Positions 54,464 through 63,919 of a stretch of 64,000 bases of DNA are shown one piece after another (position 1 is the stretch's first letter; each line of letters starts with the position of its first letter). The stretch spans positions 992,001 to 1,056,000 of the forward strand of contig NZ_CP146242.1 in NCBI RefSeq assembly GCF_037039395.1, written 5' to 3'. Below the pieces are notes generated by a model, which had not been told where the DNA came from, made no database searches, and saw nothing but the letters and a program-made list of their open reading frames with translations. This DNA is from Agrobacterium vitis. Its GTDB lineage: Bacteria; Pseudomonadota; Alphaproteobacteria; Rhizobiales; Rhizobiaceae. The position numbers and the translations under genes are program-made.

Positions 54464-56243
54464 CGACTGGACCTCCGGATGTCTGTCCATACACATCAAA
54501 AATCGGCTGCGCTTGTGAGCGGTTACCGCCCTGGCTGGAACTGCCGCCGCCCTGCTGCATGCTCTGCTGATTGCTGCTCTGGCTCTGGGAATTGGTCTGG
54601 TTGGCGTCATTGCTGGGCTTTTCAGTGCTGGCTATGCTGATCTGGACGTTGTCAACCGAGAAGCCATGGCTCTTCAGCGCTGCGACAAGACCGTTCTGGT
54701 CTTCGTTCAGCTTTCGATAAGCCGCGCTGTTTTCAACCACCAGGCTGACCGTCAATTCGCCATTCGTCAGCTTCAATGTCGCCGTGACGCTTCCCAGATT
54801 TTCCGGCGTCATCTTCAGTTTGAGCGTGTTCATCGTTCGATCGGTGCTGATCTGTTCGCTGGCACTGAGCTTATCGGAAGCATGACTGTGCATGGCCTGC
54901 GCCCAGGAACTGTCACCGGCCATGGATGCGGCAATATTGGCGCCATTGCTGGTATTGACCGGGGCGATAATGCGTCGGCTGTCAAGCACGCTGACATTCT
55001 GCAACGGATCGATACCGGTCGTTGCTGGCTGGCTCGCGGTGTCATCGGCAGGCGACGCCGAGGCATCACTGCTGGTGACCAGATGGAGGGCATCGGCAGC
55101 ACTGCTATCCTTGACCGTTTCCTTGGTCGCCGGTGAAACGGCATCCTGCTGCCCCGACTGGAGAGACTTCGCCTGCTTGGCAAAATCAACCTCTGGAGTC
55201 CCCTGGCCGATCTTACCCATCTTGCCGTCCTGCGACGCAACCTGGCCGGCGACGGCGGTCAATGCCGTATCGCCGTTACTGGTGGCCGACTCGGCGGCTA
55301 ACTGGCTGTCTGCCTGACGGGCAGCTTGCTGCAATTGTCCGGCGCTCAAATCGCCCAACAATGTCAAGGCATCCTGGGCGCCCGTCGCTGCCTTTGGCTC
55401 TGCAGCCGTGTCTTTGGTATCGTCGGCGGCAGGCTTTGCCGTCTTGGAGCTGTCCTTGGTCTGGGTTTTCGTAACCCCCGGCATATCTGACTGAGCCGCC
55501 GCCGTAGCAACCTCCTCATCGGTCGTTGCCGACTTGAGTGCTGCCAGGGCCGCGAGCAAAGGTGTGCCATTTTCCTGCCGGCCTTTGACGGCGATCTTGC
55601 CGGTATCACCTTCAGCACCTTCAGTCTCGGCAGCGAGCGCCTCTTCCGCATTTGCGCCAGCAGTAGCAGCCTCAGTCGTGACGTCATCCTGCTGGGTCAG
55701 GGCAGCAACAAGCTTTGCAAGCATCCGGCTCTCATCCGTCTTCTCCCCGGAGGAAGATGCGGTCTCTGTTTGCCCTTGTGTCTGGCCCTGCGTTTGGGTC
55801 TGGGCTTGGGCTTGGGTCTTGGTCTGGTTCGCCAAAGCCTTGGCAATCAGTGCGGCAGCCTTGGAATCGCCAGCCCCTATCACCGCATTGCCGGCGGTTT
55901 GCGACGGTGCCTTACCATCATCGCTGGCGACAGTGGCTTCATCATCAGCGGCATTACCCTGCTCCGCCTCGGCCGAATGCTCCTGATGTGATGTAGTAGA
56001 TGTCACTGTGGACGTGGTCGATTTGGTCGATGACGATGAAACCGCAGTTGAATGGCTCTTCGTCTGGTTCTGATCCACAGGAGCATCGTCATCGTCTGCT
56101 TTTTGCTCCTGCGCTTGGCTACGGTCAGCCGTATCGGCCAGAGCGTCCAGAAAACCCTTGCCCGCGCCCTTGCCTTGATCGGAACGGCTGCTGCTATAGG
56201 CTGGCGAAGCGGCAGAACCTGCTGTGATAGTGGCATCGATCAT
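54390..56243 (-). CDS. fliK: Flagellar hook-length control protein (formerly MotD)
   Basis: 617 residues. The N-terminal ~440 residues are low-complexity Ala/Gln/Thr/Asp/Ser-rich sequence, including a TQAQAQTQTQGQTQGQTE run (about 145-162). The C-terminal domain (about 470-560) has the FliK signature region LKMTPENLGSVTATLKL and LKSHGFSVDNVQISIAS. It is secreted and measures hook length before the export switch. This gene was called motD in S. meliloti. Its start overlaps the motC stop by four bases (ATGA). The C-terminal tail is Gln/Gly/Ser-rich. Confidence 0.92.
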   Translation of the reverse strand: MIDATITAGSAASPAYSSSRSDQGKGAGKGFLDALADTADRSQAQEQKADDDDAPVDQNQTKSHSTAVSSSSTKSTTSTVTSTTSHQEHSAEAEQGNAADDEATVASDDGKAPSQTAGNAVIGAGDSKAAALIAKALANQTKTQAQAQTQTQGQTQGQTETASSSGEKTDESRMLAKLVAALTQQDDVTTEAATAGANAEEALAAETEGAEGDTGKIAVKGRQENGTPLLAALAALKSATTDEEVATAAAQSDMPGVTKTQTKDSSKTAKPAADDTKDTAAEPKAATGAQDALTLLGDLSAGQLQQAARQADSQLAAESATSNGDTALTAVAGQVASQDGKMGKIGQGTPEVDFAKQAKSLQSGQQDAVSPATKETVKDSSAADALHLVTSSDASASPADDTASQPATTGIDPLQNVSVLDSRRIIAPVNTSNGANIAASMAGDSSWAQAMHSHASDKLSASEQISTDRTMNTLKLKMTPENLGSVTATLKLTNGELTVSLVVENSAAYRKLNEDQNGLVAALKSHGFSVDNVQISIASTEKPSNDANQTNSQSQSSNQQSMQQGGGSSSQGGNRSQAQPIFDVYGQTSGGPVDDAARSGTVGTGGNASGGSGQLYL

Positions 56244-57697
56244 TTCGTTACGCCCTCCCCCTTCAACATTTTATCTATTTCTTCAAGTTTAGATCGGCCA
56301 CCGCTCATGAATGTCTGGAATTCCGGATCGGGCTTCTGCTTTGCATCTGCCGAGGCCTGATTGACCGGCGCCGTACCAACCCCAGGATCGGGGGCTGCAT
56401 TCGCCTTGGCATTGGCCGGCGCGCCCGGGTCCTGCTGATCGGACACATTTGCCGGTGCATCTGGGGCAGTATCGTCCCCGGATGGCGGCGGCGTGCTTGG
56501 CGAGGCCGATGGGCTTTGCGGCGCGGTGGGCAAGGTGATGACCTCCTGCGCGACGGCCCGGGCTGCTTCCAGCAAGGCGTTGTCGGAGGCCGACAGCTGA
56601 TCTTTTGGCAATTGTGAGATCGTGCTGAGCGCGTTTTTGACGTCGGTGGTCGAAATCAACGCCGCGCCGCCATAAAGCAGCGCCTGCGGATCATTTTTAT
56701 CTGGCAGGCCCGCCAGGCTTTGCGCCTGGCTGGAGGCAAGACTGGCCAAAGCCTGATTGCCATTGATCGTCGCGCGGCGCGCGATGCGCAGATAGACTTC
56801 GCGCTGACGATCCGGATCCATGGTCGCCAATGTCGCCAGAATATCGTTTTTATCCAGCTCCGAGAAATGATCGACCACCAATTGCACCAGAAGATCGGCA
56901 AATTGGCTGGCATAGGGCGAATAGAGAAAGCGGCGGGCATAGCGATTGGCATACGCCATGGCGCGCGCATTCTGGCCGGTATCCATGGCAATCTGGAAGG
57001 ACCGCCGCAAGGCCGCTTCCTCGACAATGGTGCCGGGCGCAACAAGGCGGGCGATATCGAAGAATTTAAGGGCCGCAGCCGGATCTTTCACCAGCGTGAC
57101 ATTCCCGGCCACCAACGCGATATAAGGCCCGACCCGACCGTTCTGGTAGAGCGGCACCATCTCGCCAAGCGAGCTTGCCACCAGCACGCCTTTACCATTC
57201 AGGTATTTTCTCAACATATCGCTGACGCGGTTGTCGAAATGACCATCAACGTCGCGGGCAACGAGATAGTCCAGCGTCGCCGGATTGCCGCCGCTCATCG
57301 TATAGATCAGCGCCGCATCGACATTGCGGGGGTCTTCGAAATCTGAAGGCACAGCCGTCCGCAGCCGCTTGTCGATCCGGGTCAGAAGAAAACGCTGCAT
57401 ATCCGCAGCCGAATGGTCACCGCGGACAACCGAATCCTGCACAAATTGCAGAGAGCGCAACATCAGATAAGGCGGCAGGTTATCACTGTCTCCGCCTGCG
57501 GGAAGGCTGGTGGCAGGTCCGGTTGTGCCAGCAGCAGGAGCCGTGTTCGGTCCATTGCCTGCAGGAGTATTTGGTCCTGCCGCATATGCCTGATCCGCAC
57601 AGGCAACAGGGCCGCCGACAGCCAGGGTCAGCAGCACGCCATAGACGGCGAAGCTGGAAAATCCATATCTGGCACCCAGGGATCTGCGCGCGGTCAT
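56240..57697 (-). CDS. motC: Periplasmic motility protein
   Basis: About 485 residues from MTARRSLGARYGFSSF; a GTG one codon earlier is also possible. The signal sequence (about 10-35) ends near ADQAYA. The body is helical with repeat-like helix pairs (AGNVTLVKDPAAALKFFDIA, SFQIAMDTGQNARAMAYANR), and a Pro/Ala-rich C-terminal region follows. In S. meliloti, MotC is a periplasmic protein that interacts with MotB and is needed for rotation. It starts five bases after motB stops and is coupled to fliK by overlap. Confidence 0.9.
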   Translation of the reverse strand: MTARRSLGARYGFSSFAVYGVLLTLAVGGPVACADQAYAAGPNTPAGNGPNTAPAAGTTGPATSLPAGGDSDNLPPYLMLRSLQFVQDSVVRGDHSAADMQRFLLTRIDKRLRTAVPSDFEDPRNVDAALIYTMSGGNPATLDYLVARDVDGHFDNRVSDMLRKYLNGKGVLVASSLGEMVPLYQNGRVGPYIALVAGNVTLVKDPAAALKFFDIARLVAPGTIVEEAALRRSFQIAMDTGQNARAMAYANRYARRFLYSPYASQFADLLVQLVVDHFSELDKNDILATLATMDPDRQREVYLRIARRATINGNQALASLASSQAQSLAGLPDKNDPQALLYGGAALISTTDVKNALSTISQLPKDQLSASDNALLEAARAVAQEVITLPTAPQSPSASPSTPPPSGDDTAPDAPANVSDQQDPGAPANAKANAAPDPGVGTAPVNQASADAKQKPDPEFQTFMSGGRSKLEEIDKMLKGEGVTK

Positions 57698-57701
57698 CAC
57701 C

Positions 57702-59036
57702 TTACTTCTGGTCCCCCTGAACAAGGATCTCGATCCGCCGGTTTGCAGCGGCCAACGGGTCCTCCGGCTTCAACAGCCGGCGATCGGCAAAGCCGGACAC
57801 CTGGGTAATACGGTTTTGTGCAAGTCCGCCGCGCACCAGCATGTAATAGGCCGAATGGGCGCGTGACATCGAGAGGCCCCAATTGTCGTTATCAGGGCCT
57901 TTGTATTGGCGAGCGTCGGTATGACCCCTGATGACCACGGCACCCTGGCGCTCCGCCAGCAACTTGCCGATCTTTTCCATCGCCAACACCATTTCCTTGC
58001 GAGGCACGGCAGACCCGACATCGAACATTGGGGCCTGGGATTGGTCGGTCAGTGTTATCAGCAATCCGCCTTCAGCTGGCTGCACAATCAACCCTTCGGC
58101 CAATTTACCCGCCACACCACCGATTTCGGAGGCGATCTGCTGCTTAAGCTGGTCCGCCTGCTGTGTCTGGTCGCTATCGGCCGATGCATTCTGCTCTTCA
58201 CGGGCAACCTGCTTGGGATCAGGCCGCGCCTTGGGAACGGCAATTGCCACCTGCTGACCGTCAATTTCGACCTGCGGCTTTGCCTCAGGTTGAGACTTCG
58301 ACGGGGAATTGGCCTGCGCTCCATCCGGTGCAGCGGCGGCCGCTGCGGCAGCAGCCTGCTGATCGACCGGTTTTTGCGCGAACGGATCGGGCTTTGCCTC
58401 CGCCTCGGCCACGGTTTGCTGTTCGTCAGGCTTGGCTTTACCAGGCTTGCCCTGCGCCGTCTGCATCTGTTGGCTCCAGAAATCCGGATCGAACGGGTCG
58501 CGGTAAGCCTCGCCGCCCGACGCGCCGGTGGACGGGCCGGATTCGCTTGCTCCGCCTTCACCTTTGGCGCTGACATTGGCCTGCTGGCCAACTTCCTGGG
58601 CAATTTCGGCCAGGACCGAATAGGGATTTTCGAACAGGTCCGCTTCCGAATAGACGGGCTTGTCGCCCGAGGTCGAAGTCATGTCCTCGCCGGTTGCCGC
58701 CGCCTTGCCGAGCGTCTCCTCCTCGGCCTTGATTTTCGAGCGTTCCTTGCTTTCTTCGCCCTCAGCCTGATCGACCGGCTTTTTCACGCCCTTCTCGGTT
58801 GGCTTTTCATCCGCCAGCTTGATCGGATTGAAATAGCTGGCAACCGAGGCGGTCGTTTTCTCATTGGCGGCATTGACCAGCCACATGACCAGGAAGAAGG
58901 CCATCATCGCGGTCATGAAGTCGGCATAGGCAATCTTCCAGGCGCCGCCATGGGCGCCATCGTGATCGCCGCCGCCATGCCGTTTGATAACGATGATCTC
59001 GTTCTTGCCGTGGTGGTGATTTTCAGCGTCGCTCAT
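57702..59036 (-). CDS. motB: Flagellar stator protein
   Basis: 444 residues. A His-rich cytoplasmic start precedes the single membrane helix [20 protein letters not shown] with the proton-carrying Asp39, followed by the plug helix and a very long acidic, Ala/Gln-rich periplasmic linker (about 75-310). The C-terminal OmpA-like peptidoglycan-binding domain contains [12 protein letters not shown] and [13 protein letters not shown]. MotB anchors MotA to the wall; the motA gene is not in this window. The start overlaps the previous stop (ATGA). Confidence 0.95.
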   Translation of the reverse strand: MSDAENHHHGKNEIIVIKRHGGGDHDGAHGGAWKIAYADFMTAMMAFFLVMWLVNAANEKTTASVASYFNPIKLADEKPTEKGVKKPVDQAEGEESKERSKIKAEEETLGKAAATGEDMTSTSGDKPVYSEADLFENPYSVLAEIAQEVGQQANVSAKGEGGASESGPSTGASGGEAYRDPFDPDFWSQQMQTAQGKPGKAKPDEQQTVAEAEAKPDPFAQKPVDQQAAAAAAAAAPDGAQANSPSKSQPEAKPQVEIDGQQVAIAVPKARPDPKQVAREEQNASADSDQTQQADQLKQQIASEIGGVAGKLAEGLIVQPAEGGLLITLTDQSQAPMFDVGSAVPRKEMVLAMEKIGKLLAERQGAVVIRGHTDARQYKGPDNDNWGLSMSRAHSAYYMLVRGGLAQNRITQVSGFADRRLLKPEDPLAAANRRIEILVQGDQK

Positions 59037-59683
59037 GCCAGAACTTTCTTCAGACTGGCCGTCCAGGCGGAAATCCGGGTGACCAATGCCGCGCCACCGA
59101 CATCGACCGTCAGGTCGAGATCATTGGCCTCGACATGTTTAAGCAACAGGTCTTGGCCTTCCATCAGGTCGGCAAGCTGCTTGAACAGCGCGGCAGGTCC
59201 GGTAACGGTGATCTGCCCTGCGGCTCCCTCCAGGACAGCGGCCTTCAACAGGCCGGAAATATCCTCCAGCGCCTTGTCGACAAGCAGATCCGATAGCAGG
59301 GGCGCCAATGTCTCGACCGTCTGGCTGCCAACAATGCGCGACAGGTCCGAGGCGATCTGCTGAAGCCCGTCGGCAATCACCCGCGCCAGCTCTGCCTGAT
59401 GCTTTTCCGTCAGTTCCTGAAGTGCTTCGGCATGGGCTTTTTCGAGAATGCTGAGCGCTTCGGCGTGACGTTCATCCGCCGCCTTGACCGCCGCGTCATG
59501 GCCATCCGCATAGGCATTCTGTCGCTCTTTTTCCACATCCACCGGATCGGGCTGAGGAAGCTCAAGCACCGGCATATCCGGGAACATCAGCGCATCATCG
59601 TTGAAACTCATGGCCTCCGCAGCCATCGGCGCTGGCGGCGGTGCAGAGAAATCCTTCAAATAATGAGCGAGCGGCATCGTCAT
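59033..59683 (-). CDS. FliH-like protein (flagellar export ATPase regulator)
   Basis: 216 residues. A Pro-rich N-terminus precedes a charged coiled coil (about 50-105: [41 protein letters not shown]) with the small-residue spacing seen in FliH GxxxG/AxxxA segments. The C-terminal globular domain ends in [21 protein letters not shown]. This architecture is that of FliH/YscL, which binds the ATPase FliI. It is the first gene of the motB-motC-fliK unit. Sequence similarity to FliH is weak, so the call rests on architecture and context. Confidence 0.6.
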   Translation of the reverse strand: MTMPLAHYLKDFSAPPPAPMAAEAMSFNDDALMFPDMPVLELPQPDPVDVEKERQNAYADGHDAAVKAADERHAEALSILEKAHAEALQELTEKHQAELARVIADGLQQIASDLSRIVGSQTVETLAPLLSDLLVDKALEDISGLLKAAVLEGAAGQITVTGPAALFKQLADLMEGQDLLLKHVEANDLDLTVDVGGAALVTRISAWTASLKKVLA

Positions 59684-60052
59684 GTCATTTTCTCCCGGGT
59701 CTTGCGACCCTTATCGCCGATACCGCACCTATGGCGTTATCGGCGCACAATACCTTCAGCCGGGTAAGGCCCAAAGCTTAAATCATCCACCTGATATACC
59801 CGGGATCATTTCCAGGACCCTTTCAGGACATGCAGGATGTCACAGGCGGCCCGATCTCCCGCATGACGGCGAACACAAACACCTGTTTCATAATGTCGAA
59901 GCTAGGCGGCCAAACTTGCGCGAGGATTTTCTCAAGGCGGTCAGGCGTGCCGATTGGCATTCACCCTGCATAATTTACTGAAATTGAGCAGGTTCAGGAC
60001 GAAAATGCCCCGGCGGATTTTGCAGTTATATCGGCTGCATCCCCTGAAAATA
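59684..60052. other. Promoter region of the FliH-like/motBC/fliK operon
   Basis: About 370 bases without a gene. A small dyad (CGCCGATA at 59715-59722 with TATCGGCG at 59738-59745) lies 30-60 bases upstream of the first start codon and could fold in the mRNA leader. I see no clear promoter motif. Confidence 0.4.
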
Positions 60053-60086
60053 TGTTGGACCGCGCCAGGGCAGTTGCGCGGTCCAA
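60053..60086 (-). terminator. Terminator-like hairpin after the 60161 flagellin gene
   Basis: A perfect 12-bp stem (GTTGGACCGCGC / GCGCGGTCCAAC) with a 10-base loop runs on the minus strand into ATATTTTC, about 75 bases after the flagellin stop. Confidence 0.65.
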
Positions 60087-60160
60087 CGATTCCACCAGAT
60101 GCCGATGACCGGCGGCACGGCAGAAAGCGAAAATTGTAACTCCGGTCCGTTGTCGAAAGA

Positions 60161-61123
60161 CTACTTGAAGAGCGTCAGGATGTTTTCGGCATTGGTATTG
60201 GCAATCGACAGCGCCTGGATGCCAAGTTGCTGCTGCGTTTGCAGTGCCTTGATCTTGGTGGATTCCTCGTTCATATCCGCATCGACCAGACGCCCGACGC
60301 CCTTGTCGATCGTATCGCTGAGGTTTTTCACGAACGTATCCTGGGAATCGATACGGCTACTGATCGCACCCAAGGTCGAAGCAGAATCGGTCAGATCCTG
60401 AAGCATTTTGTCGACGGCTGAAATCATGCCATCGAGATCGTCGTTGGACATGTCGGTGGTCAGGGTGATTTCGGTGCCGGTAGCAGCCGTCACGGAATCC
60501 GCGTCCAGCAGGTAATAGGTGCCCGTGGTGGTGGTCGTGCCGTAGGCCCAGGTCGCAACCGTGGTCCGTGTCAGGATGCCGTTTTCAGCATCCTGGGTAT
60601 CGATCAAGGTCGATTCGGACGTGTTGAACTTCAATGTCGTGACCGACACCGTACCGTCGCTGGCGCGGTTGAAGGAGGCAACCATTTCCTTGGTGGTGGG
60701 CGGATTGGTCGATTCGTTATACAACCAGTTTTCGCCGGAGAATGAAGCGGATTCGGCAATGGAGGCGAGCTGGTTCTTCAGCTCGTTGATTTCCTGGTTG
60801 ATCTTGTCCTTGTCCACGCCCGGTTCGCGCGCCGCCACCAGTTTGGACTTGATGGAGCTGAGCACGTCGATACTGGAATCCAGACCAGTATAAGCGGTAT
60901 CTGCTTTTGAAGCAGCAAGCCCCAGAGCATCCTGAACCGTGGAAAGCGCCTTGTTATCGGAGCGCATCGTGGTCGCAATCGACCAATAGGCGGCATTGTC
61001 TTTGGCGCTGTCGACTTTATAGCCGGACGAGATTCTGTTCTGCGTCGTCTCCATGTTCTGGTCGATGCCACGGAGGGTCTGCAAAGCCGCCATAGCGGAG
61101 GTATTGGTCATAATGCTGGTCAT
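60161..61123 (-). CDS. fla: Flagellin (divergent paralog)
   Basis: 320 residues from MTSIMTNTSAMAALQTLR, behind TGGGGCA. The N-terminal D0/D1 helices (NRISSGYKVDSAKDNAAYWS) and C-terminal D1/D0 helices (LVDADMNEESTKIKALQTQQ, LGIQALSIANTNAENIL) are conserved, while the centre (about 140-230) differs strongly from the other two flagellins. The protein is exported and polymerises into the filament. Its mRNA leader has the two-hairpin structure shared by all three flagellins, but with the weakest pairing to the ribosome-binding site. Confidence 0.95.
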   Translation of the reverse strand: MTSIMTNTSAMAALQTLRGIDQNMETTQNRISSGYKVDSAKDNAAYWSIATTMRSDNKALSTVQDALGLAASKADTAYTGLDSSIDVLSSIKSKLVAAREPGVDKDKINQEINELKNQLASIAESASFSGENWLYNESTNPPTTKEMVASFNRASDGTVSVTTLKFNTSESTLIDTQDAENGILTRTTVATWAYGTTTTTGTYYLLDADSVTAATGTEITLTTDMSNDDLDGMISAVDKMLQDLTDSASTLGAISSRIDSQDTFVKNLSDTIDKGVGRLVDADMNEESTKIKALQTQQQLGIQALSIANTNAENILTLFK

Positions 61124-61127
61124 AGAG

Positions 61128-61175
61128 TGCCCCATGAAGGTGAAGGGACATGCCGGATTTATGGAAGACACCGGC
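61128..61175 (-). promoter_or_regulatory. Flagellin mRNA leader structure, gene at 60161
   Basis: In minus-strand order: a GCCGG/CCGGC stem (61175-61171 with 61156-61152, 14-base loop), one spacer base, then TGTCCC (61150-61145), which pairs with GGGGCA (61133-61128), the ribosome-binding site next to the ATG. Confidence 0.6.
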
Positions 61176-61239
61176 AACGCTGGTCTGCTTCATGCACGTC
61201 GGCTACGCTCTTGCCCTGGTAGCCAACCCAACGTTGTTC

Positions 61240-61351
61240 ATAGATTATTAACCTTGAATTAGTTAACAAATGGTTAACCAGGTTAGCAAACTTTTAATAA
61301 ACGTAAACGAATTCCTAATTTTTTCAAGACCAAAGAAAAGCGCGCATGAAA
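61240..61351. promoter_or_regulatory. AT-rich upstream region with repeated TTAAC words
   Basis: Several GTTAAC/TTAACC words occur within 60 bases (61245-61285) upstream of the first flagellin leader. Similar words occur upstream of the second flagellin (62627-62665). They may be promoter or activator sites (Rem is a candidate), inferred only from repetition and position. Confidence 0.35.
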
Positions 61352-61377
61352 AAAGCCGCAGCGTGTGCTGCGGCTTT
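61352..61377 (-). terminator. Terminator of the 61529 flagellin gene
   Basis: An 11-bp perfect stem (AAAGCCGCAGC / GCTGCGGCTTT) with a 4-base loop continues on the minus strand into a run of T, giving a classical terminator about 150 bases after the stop codon. Confidence 0.85.
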
Positions 61378-61528
61378 GATAAACATCGTGGGTCCAACCC
61401 ATCGGGCAAGAACCATTCCTGGCCTTCCAACGGCGGTCGCCTCTGGCTTTGTGAGAACCCCAAGCCATTGTTGCGGCTTTGAATTTTTCTTTTGAGAAGG
61501 AAGGCGTAAGGGCCTTCGAACCCTTATG

Positions 61529-62491
61529 TTATTTGAACAGCGACAGAATGTTTTCGGAGTTGGAATTGGCGATCGACAGGGACTGGATGCCCAGCTGCTG
61601 CTGCGTCTGCAACGCCTTCAGCTTGGTCGATTCCTCGTTCATGTCCGCATCCACCAGACGGCCGACACCCGTGTCGATCGTATCGCTCAGATCCTTGATG
61701 AAGCTGTCCTGCAACTCCAGACGCGACGTCATCGCACCGATGTTCGAGGCCGCATCCGTCATATTGGACAGCATCTTGTCGACTGCTGCAACCATTCCGT
61801 CGATGTCATCATCGCTGGTCGTTGAGGACAACGTCACCTCAGTGCCAGCTGAAGCATCAGTCCCTTCAGAGTCGATCAGAAAAAAAGTGGCTGTGGACGT
61901 GGTCGTCCCATAGGCATAGGTGGCGACGGTCGCCTTGGTCAGCAAACCACCCTCAGCAACCGAGTCATTGATCAGGATCGAATCAGATGTATTGAAGGAG
62001 ATCGTCTTGATCGACACATTGCCGTCAGCGCCACGAATAAAGGAGCCAACCATTTCCTGGGTCGTTCCAGCGGATTCGCTATTGTCATACAGCCAGTTCT
62101 CGCCATTGAACGACGCGGACTTGGCAACAGAGCCCAGCTGGTTCTTCAGCTCGGTCAGTTCCTTGTTGATCTTGTCCTTGTCCACGCCCGGTTCGCGCGC
62201 GGCAACCAGCTTGGCCTTGATGTCGGAGACGACATTGATCGCCGATTCCATGCCGGTATAGGCGGTATCCGTCTTGGCGGAACCAAGGCCGATGGCGTCC
62301 TCAACAGCACCAAGCGCCTTGTTATCCGAGCGCATTGTCGTGGCTATCGACCAATAGGCCGCGTTATCGGATGCATTTTCAACCTTGTAGCCGGACGAAA
62401 TTCTGTTCTGCGTCGAGTTCATGTCGTCGGAGATCGACCGTAGGGTCGAAAGTGCTGAAATTGCAGCCGTATTTGTCATCAAGCTCGTCAT
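61529..62491 (-). CDS. fla: Flagellin (paralog 2)
   Basis: 320 residues from MTSLMTNTAAISALSTLR, with AAGGGGCA upstream. D0/D1 helices are conserved at both ends, with a compact central domain (ATVATYAYGTTTSTATFFLI). It is nearly identical to the next flagellin over most of its length; differences cluster at the N-terminus (DDMNSTQNRIS versus SDMDTTQSRIS) and in the C-terminal D1 segment. Such tandem flagellins co-polymerise in the complex filaments of rhizobia. The mRNA leader can sequester the ribosome-binding site. Confidence 0.96.
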   Translation of the reverse strand: MTSLMTNTAAISALSTLRSISDDMNSTQNRISSGYKVENASDNAAYWSIATTMRSDNKALGAVEDAIGLGSAKTDTAYTGMESAINVVSDIKAKLVAAREPGVDKDKINKELTELKNQLGSVAKSASFNGENWLYDNSESAGTTQEMVGSFIRGADGNVSIKTISFNTSDSILINDSVAEGGLLTKATVATYAYGTTTSTATFFLIDSEGTDASAGTEVTLSSTTSDDDIDGMVAAVDKMLSNMTDAASNIGAMTSRLELQDSFIKDLSDTIDTGVGRLVDADMNEESTKLKALQTQQQLGIQSLSIANSNSENILSLFK

Positions 62492-62496
62492 AAAAG

Positions 62497-62547
62497 TGCC
62501 CCTTGAGGTGATTGCTTTGGAAAGGGACAGACCGGATTAAGACCGGC
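62497..62547 (-). promoter_or_regulatory. Flagellin mRNA leader structure, gene at 61529
   Basis: In minus-strand order: a GCCGG/CCGGU stem (62547-62543 with 62535-62531, 7-base loop), one spacer base, then TGTCCCTT (62529-62522), which pairs over eight positions, including one G-U, with AAGGGGCA (62504-62497), the ribosome-binding site. Confidence 0.65.
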
Positions 62548-62571
62548 AACATTGGTCGGCTTCATGCCCGC

Positions 62572-62847
62572 CAGATCTCTATCTGCTTGTCTGGCCCAGT
62601 GCTTTCGTGAGCACAGAAAACACCATCATGGTTAACGAAACCTAAATTTAAAAAAACATTAACCATAAAACCAGGGCGTGCGGAGGTGTTACAGCCATCT
62701 TTCCGGATCAGCGCATTAATTTTCTCTCTACTTATCAATTACTTGAATTACCGCGCCACCTGCCATCCCAAAGAACGAAATTTTGTAATTCCAGGAACCG
62801 GCATATTTGATAGACCAACCTTCCAGTGTGCTTTCTGCCCTAAAAAA
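62572..62847. other. Region between flagellin genes
   Basis: About 275 bases containing the upstream/promoter region of the 61529 flagellin, including TTAACCAT and GTTAACG words near 62630-62665. No gene is seen. Confidence 0.45.
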
Positions 62848-62871
62848 ATAGCCGGGCTTTCGCCCGGCTAT
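62848..62871 (-). terminator. Terminator of the 62901 flagellin gene
   Basis: A 10-bp perfect stem (ATAGCCGGGC / GCCCGGCTAT) with a 4-base loop runs on the minus strand into seven T, 30 bases after the stop codon. Confidence 0.92.
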
Positions 62872-62900
62872 GCATTTGGTGATTCTCGACGCCCCTAGGC

Positions 62901-63863
62901 TTAACGGAACAGCGACAGCACGTTTTCGGAGCTGGAATTGGCAATCGACAGGGACTGGATGCCCAGCTGCTGCTGCGTCTGCAACGCCTTCAGCTTGGTC
63001 GATTCCTCGTTCATGTCCGCATCCACCAGACGGCCGACACCCGTGTCGATCGTATCGCTTAGATCCTTGATGAAGCTGTCCTGCAACTTCAGGCGCGCAG
63101 TCGTCGCACCGATGGTGGCTGCAGCATCCGTCATATTGGACAGCATCTTGTCCACCGAGGCAACCATTCCGTCGATGTCATCATCGCTGGTCGTTGAGGA
63201 CAACGTCACCTCAGTGCCAGCTGAAGCATCAGTCCCTTCAGAGTCGATCAGAAAAAAAGTGGCTGTGGACGTGGTCGTCCCATAGGCATAGGTGGCGACG
63301 GTCGCCTTGGTCAGCAAACCACCCTCAGCAACCGAGTCATTGATCAGGATCGAATCAGATGTATTGAAGGAGATCGTCTTGATCGACACATTGCCGTCGT
63401 TGCCACGGACGAAGGAGCCAACCATTTCCTGGGTCGTTCCAGCGGATTCGCTATTGTCATACAGCCAGTTCTCGCCATTGAACGACGCGGACTTGGCAAC
63501 AGAGCCCAGCTGGTTCTTCAGCTCGGTCAGTTCCTTGTTGATCTTGTCCTTGTCCACGCCTGGTTCGCGGGCGGCAACCAGCTTGGCCTTGATATCGGAG
63601 ACGACATCGATAGCGGCTTCCATGCCGGTATAGGCCGTATCCGTCTTGGCGGCGCCAAGGCCGATGGCATCCTCAACGGCACCAAGCGCCTTGTTATCCG
63701 AGCGCATTGTCGTGGCTATCGACCAATAGGCCGCGTTGTCCGACGCGCTTTCGACCTTATAACCGGAGGAGATCCGGCTCTGGGTGGTGTCCATATCGGA
63801 ACTGATCGACCGCAGCGTAGAAAGTGCTGAAATCGCAGCATTGTTCGTCATAATACTTGTCAT
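62901..63863 (-). CDS. fla: Flagellin (paralog 3)
   Basis: 320 residues from MTSIMTNNAAISALSTLR, with AAGGGGCA upstream. Same architecture as the 61529 paralog. DNA is identical to that gene over 239 bases of the centre and another 149 bases of the N-terminal D1 region, so synonymous sites have been homogenised. Remaining differences lie near the termini and in short patches (FVRGNDG versus FIRGADG; ATIGATTARLK versus SNIGAMTSRLE). It is exported to the filament. Confidence 0.96.
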   Translation of the reverse strand: MTSIMTNNAAISALSTLRSISSDMDTTQSRISSGYKVESASDNAAYWSIATTMRSDNKALGAVEDAIGLGAAKTDTAYTGMEAAIDVVSDIKAKLVAAREPGVDKDKINKELTELKNQLGSVAKSASFNGENWLYDNSESAGTTQEMVGSFVRGNDGNVSIKTISFNTSDSILINDSVAEGGLLTKATVATYAYGTTTSTATFFLIDSEGTDASAGTEVTLSSTTSDDDIDGMVASVDKMLSNMTDAAATIGATTARLKLQDSFIKDLSDTIDTGVGRLVDADMNEESTKLKALQTQQQLGIQSLSIANSSSENVLSLFR

Positions 63864-63869
63864 AGGCGT

Positions 63870-63919
63870 TGCCCCTTATGGAACTGGAAACGGAAGGGAC
63901 ATCCCGGGCTCCTTCCCGG
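63870..63919 (-). promoter_or_regulatory. Flagellin mRNA leader structure, gene at 62901
   Basis: In minus-strand order: a CCGGG/CCCGG stem (63919-63915 with 63908-63904, 6-base loop), two spacer bases, then TGTCCCTT (63901-63894), which pairs with AAGGGGCA (63877-63870) over the ribosome-binding site. Confidence 0.65.

Noticed and set aside
61352..61377. Hairpins between flagellin genes as part of a CRISPR or integron-like array
   Set aside because: They are single hairpins, each followed by a T-run on the minus strand just after a flagellin gene, which is the terminator pattern; there are no repeated spacers.
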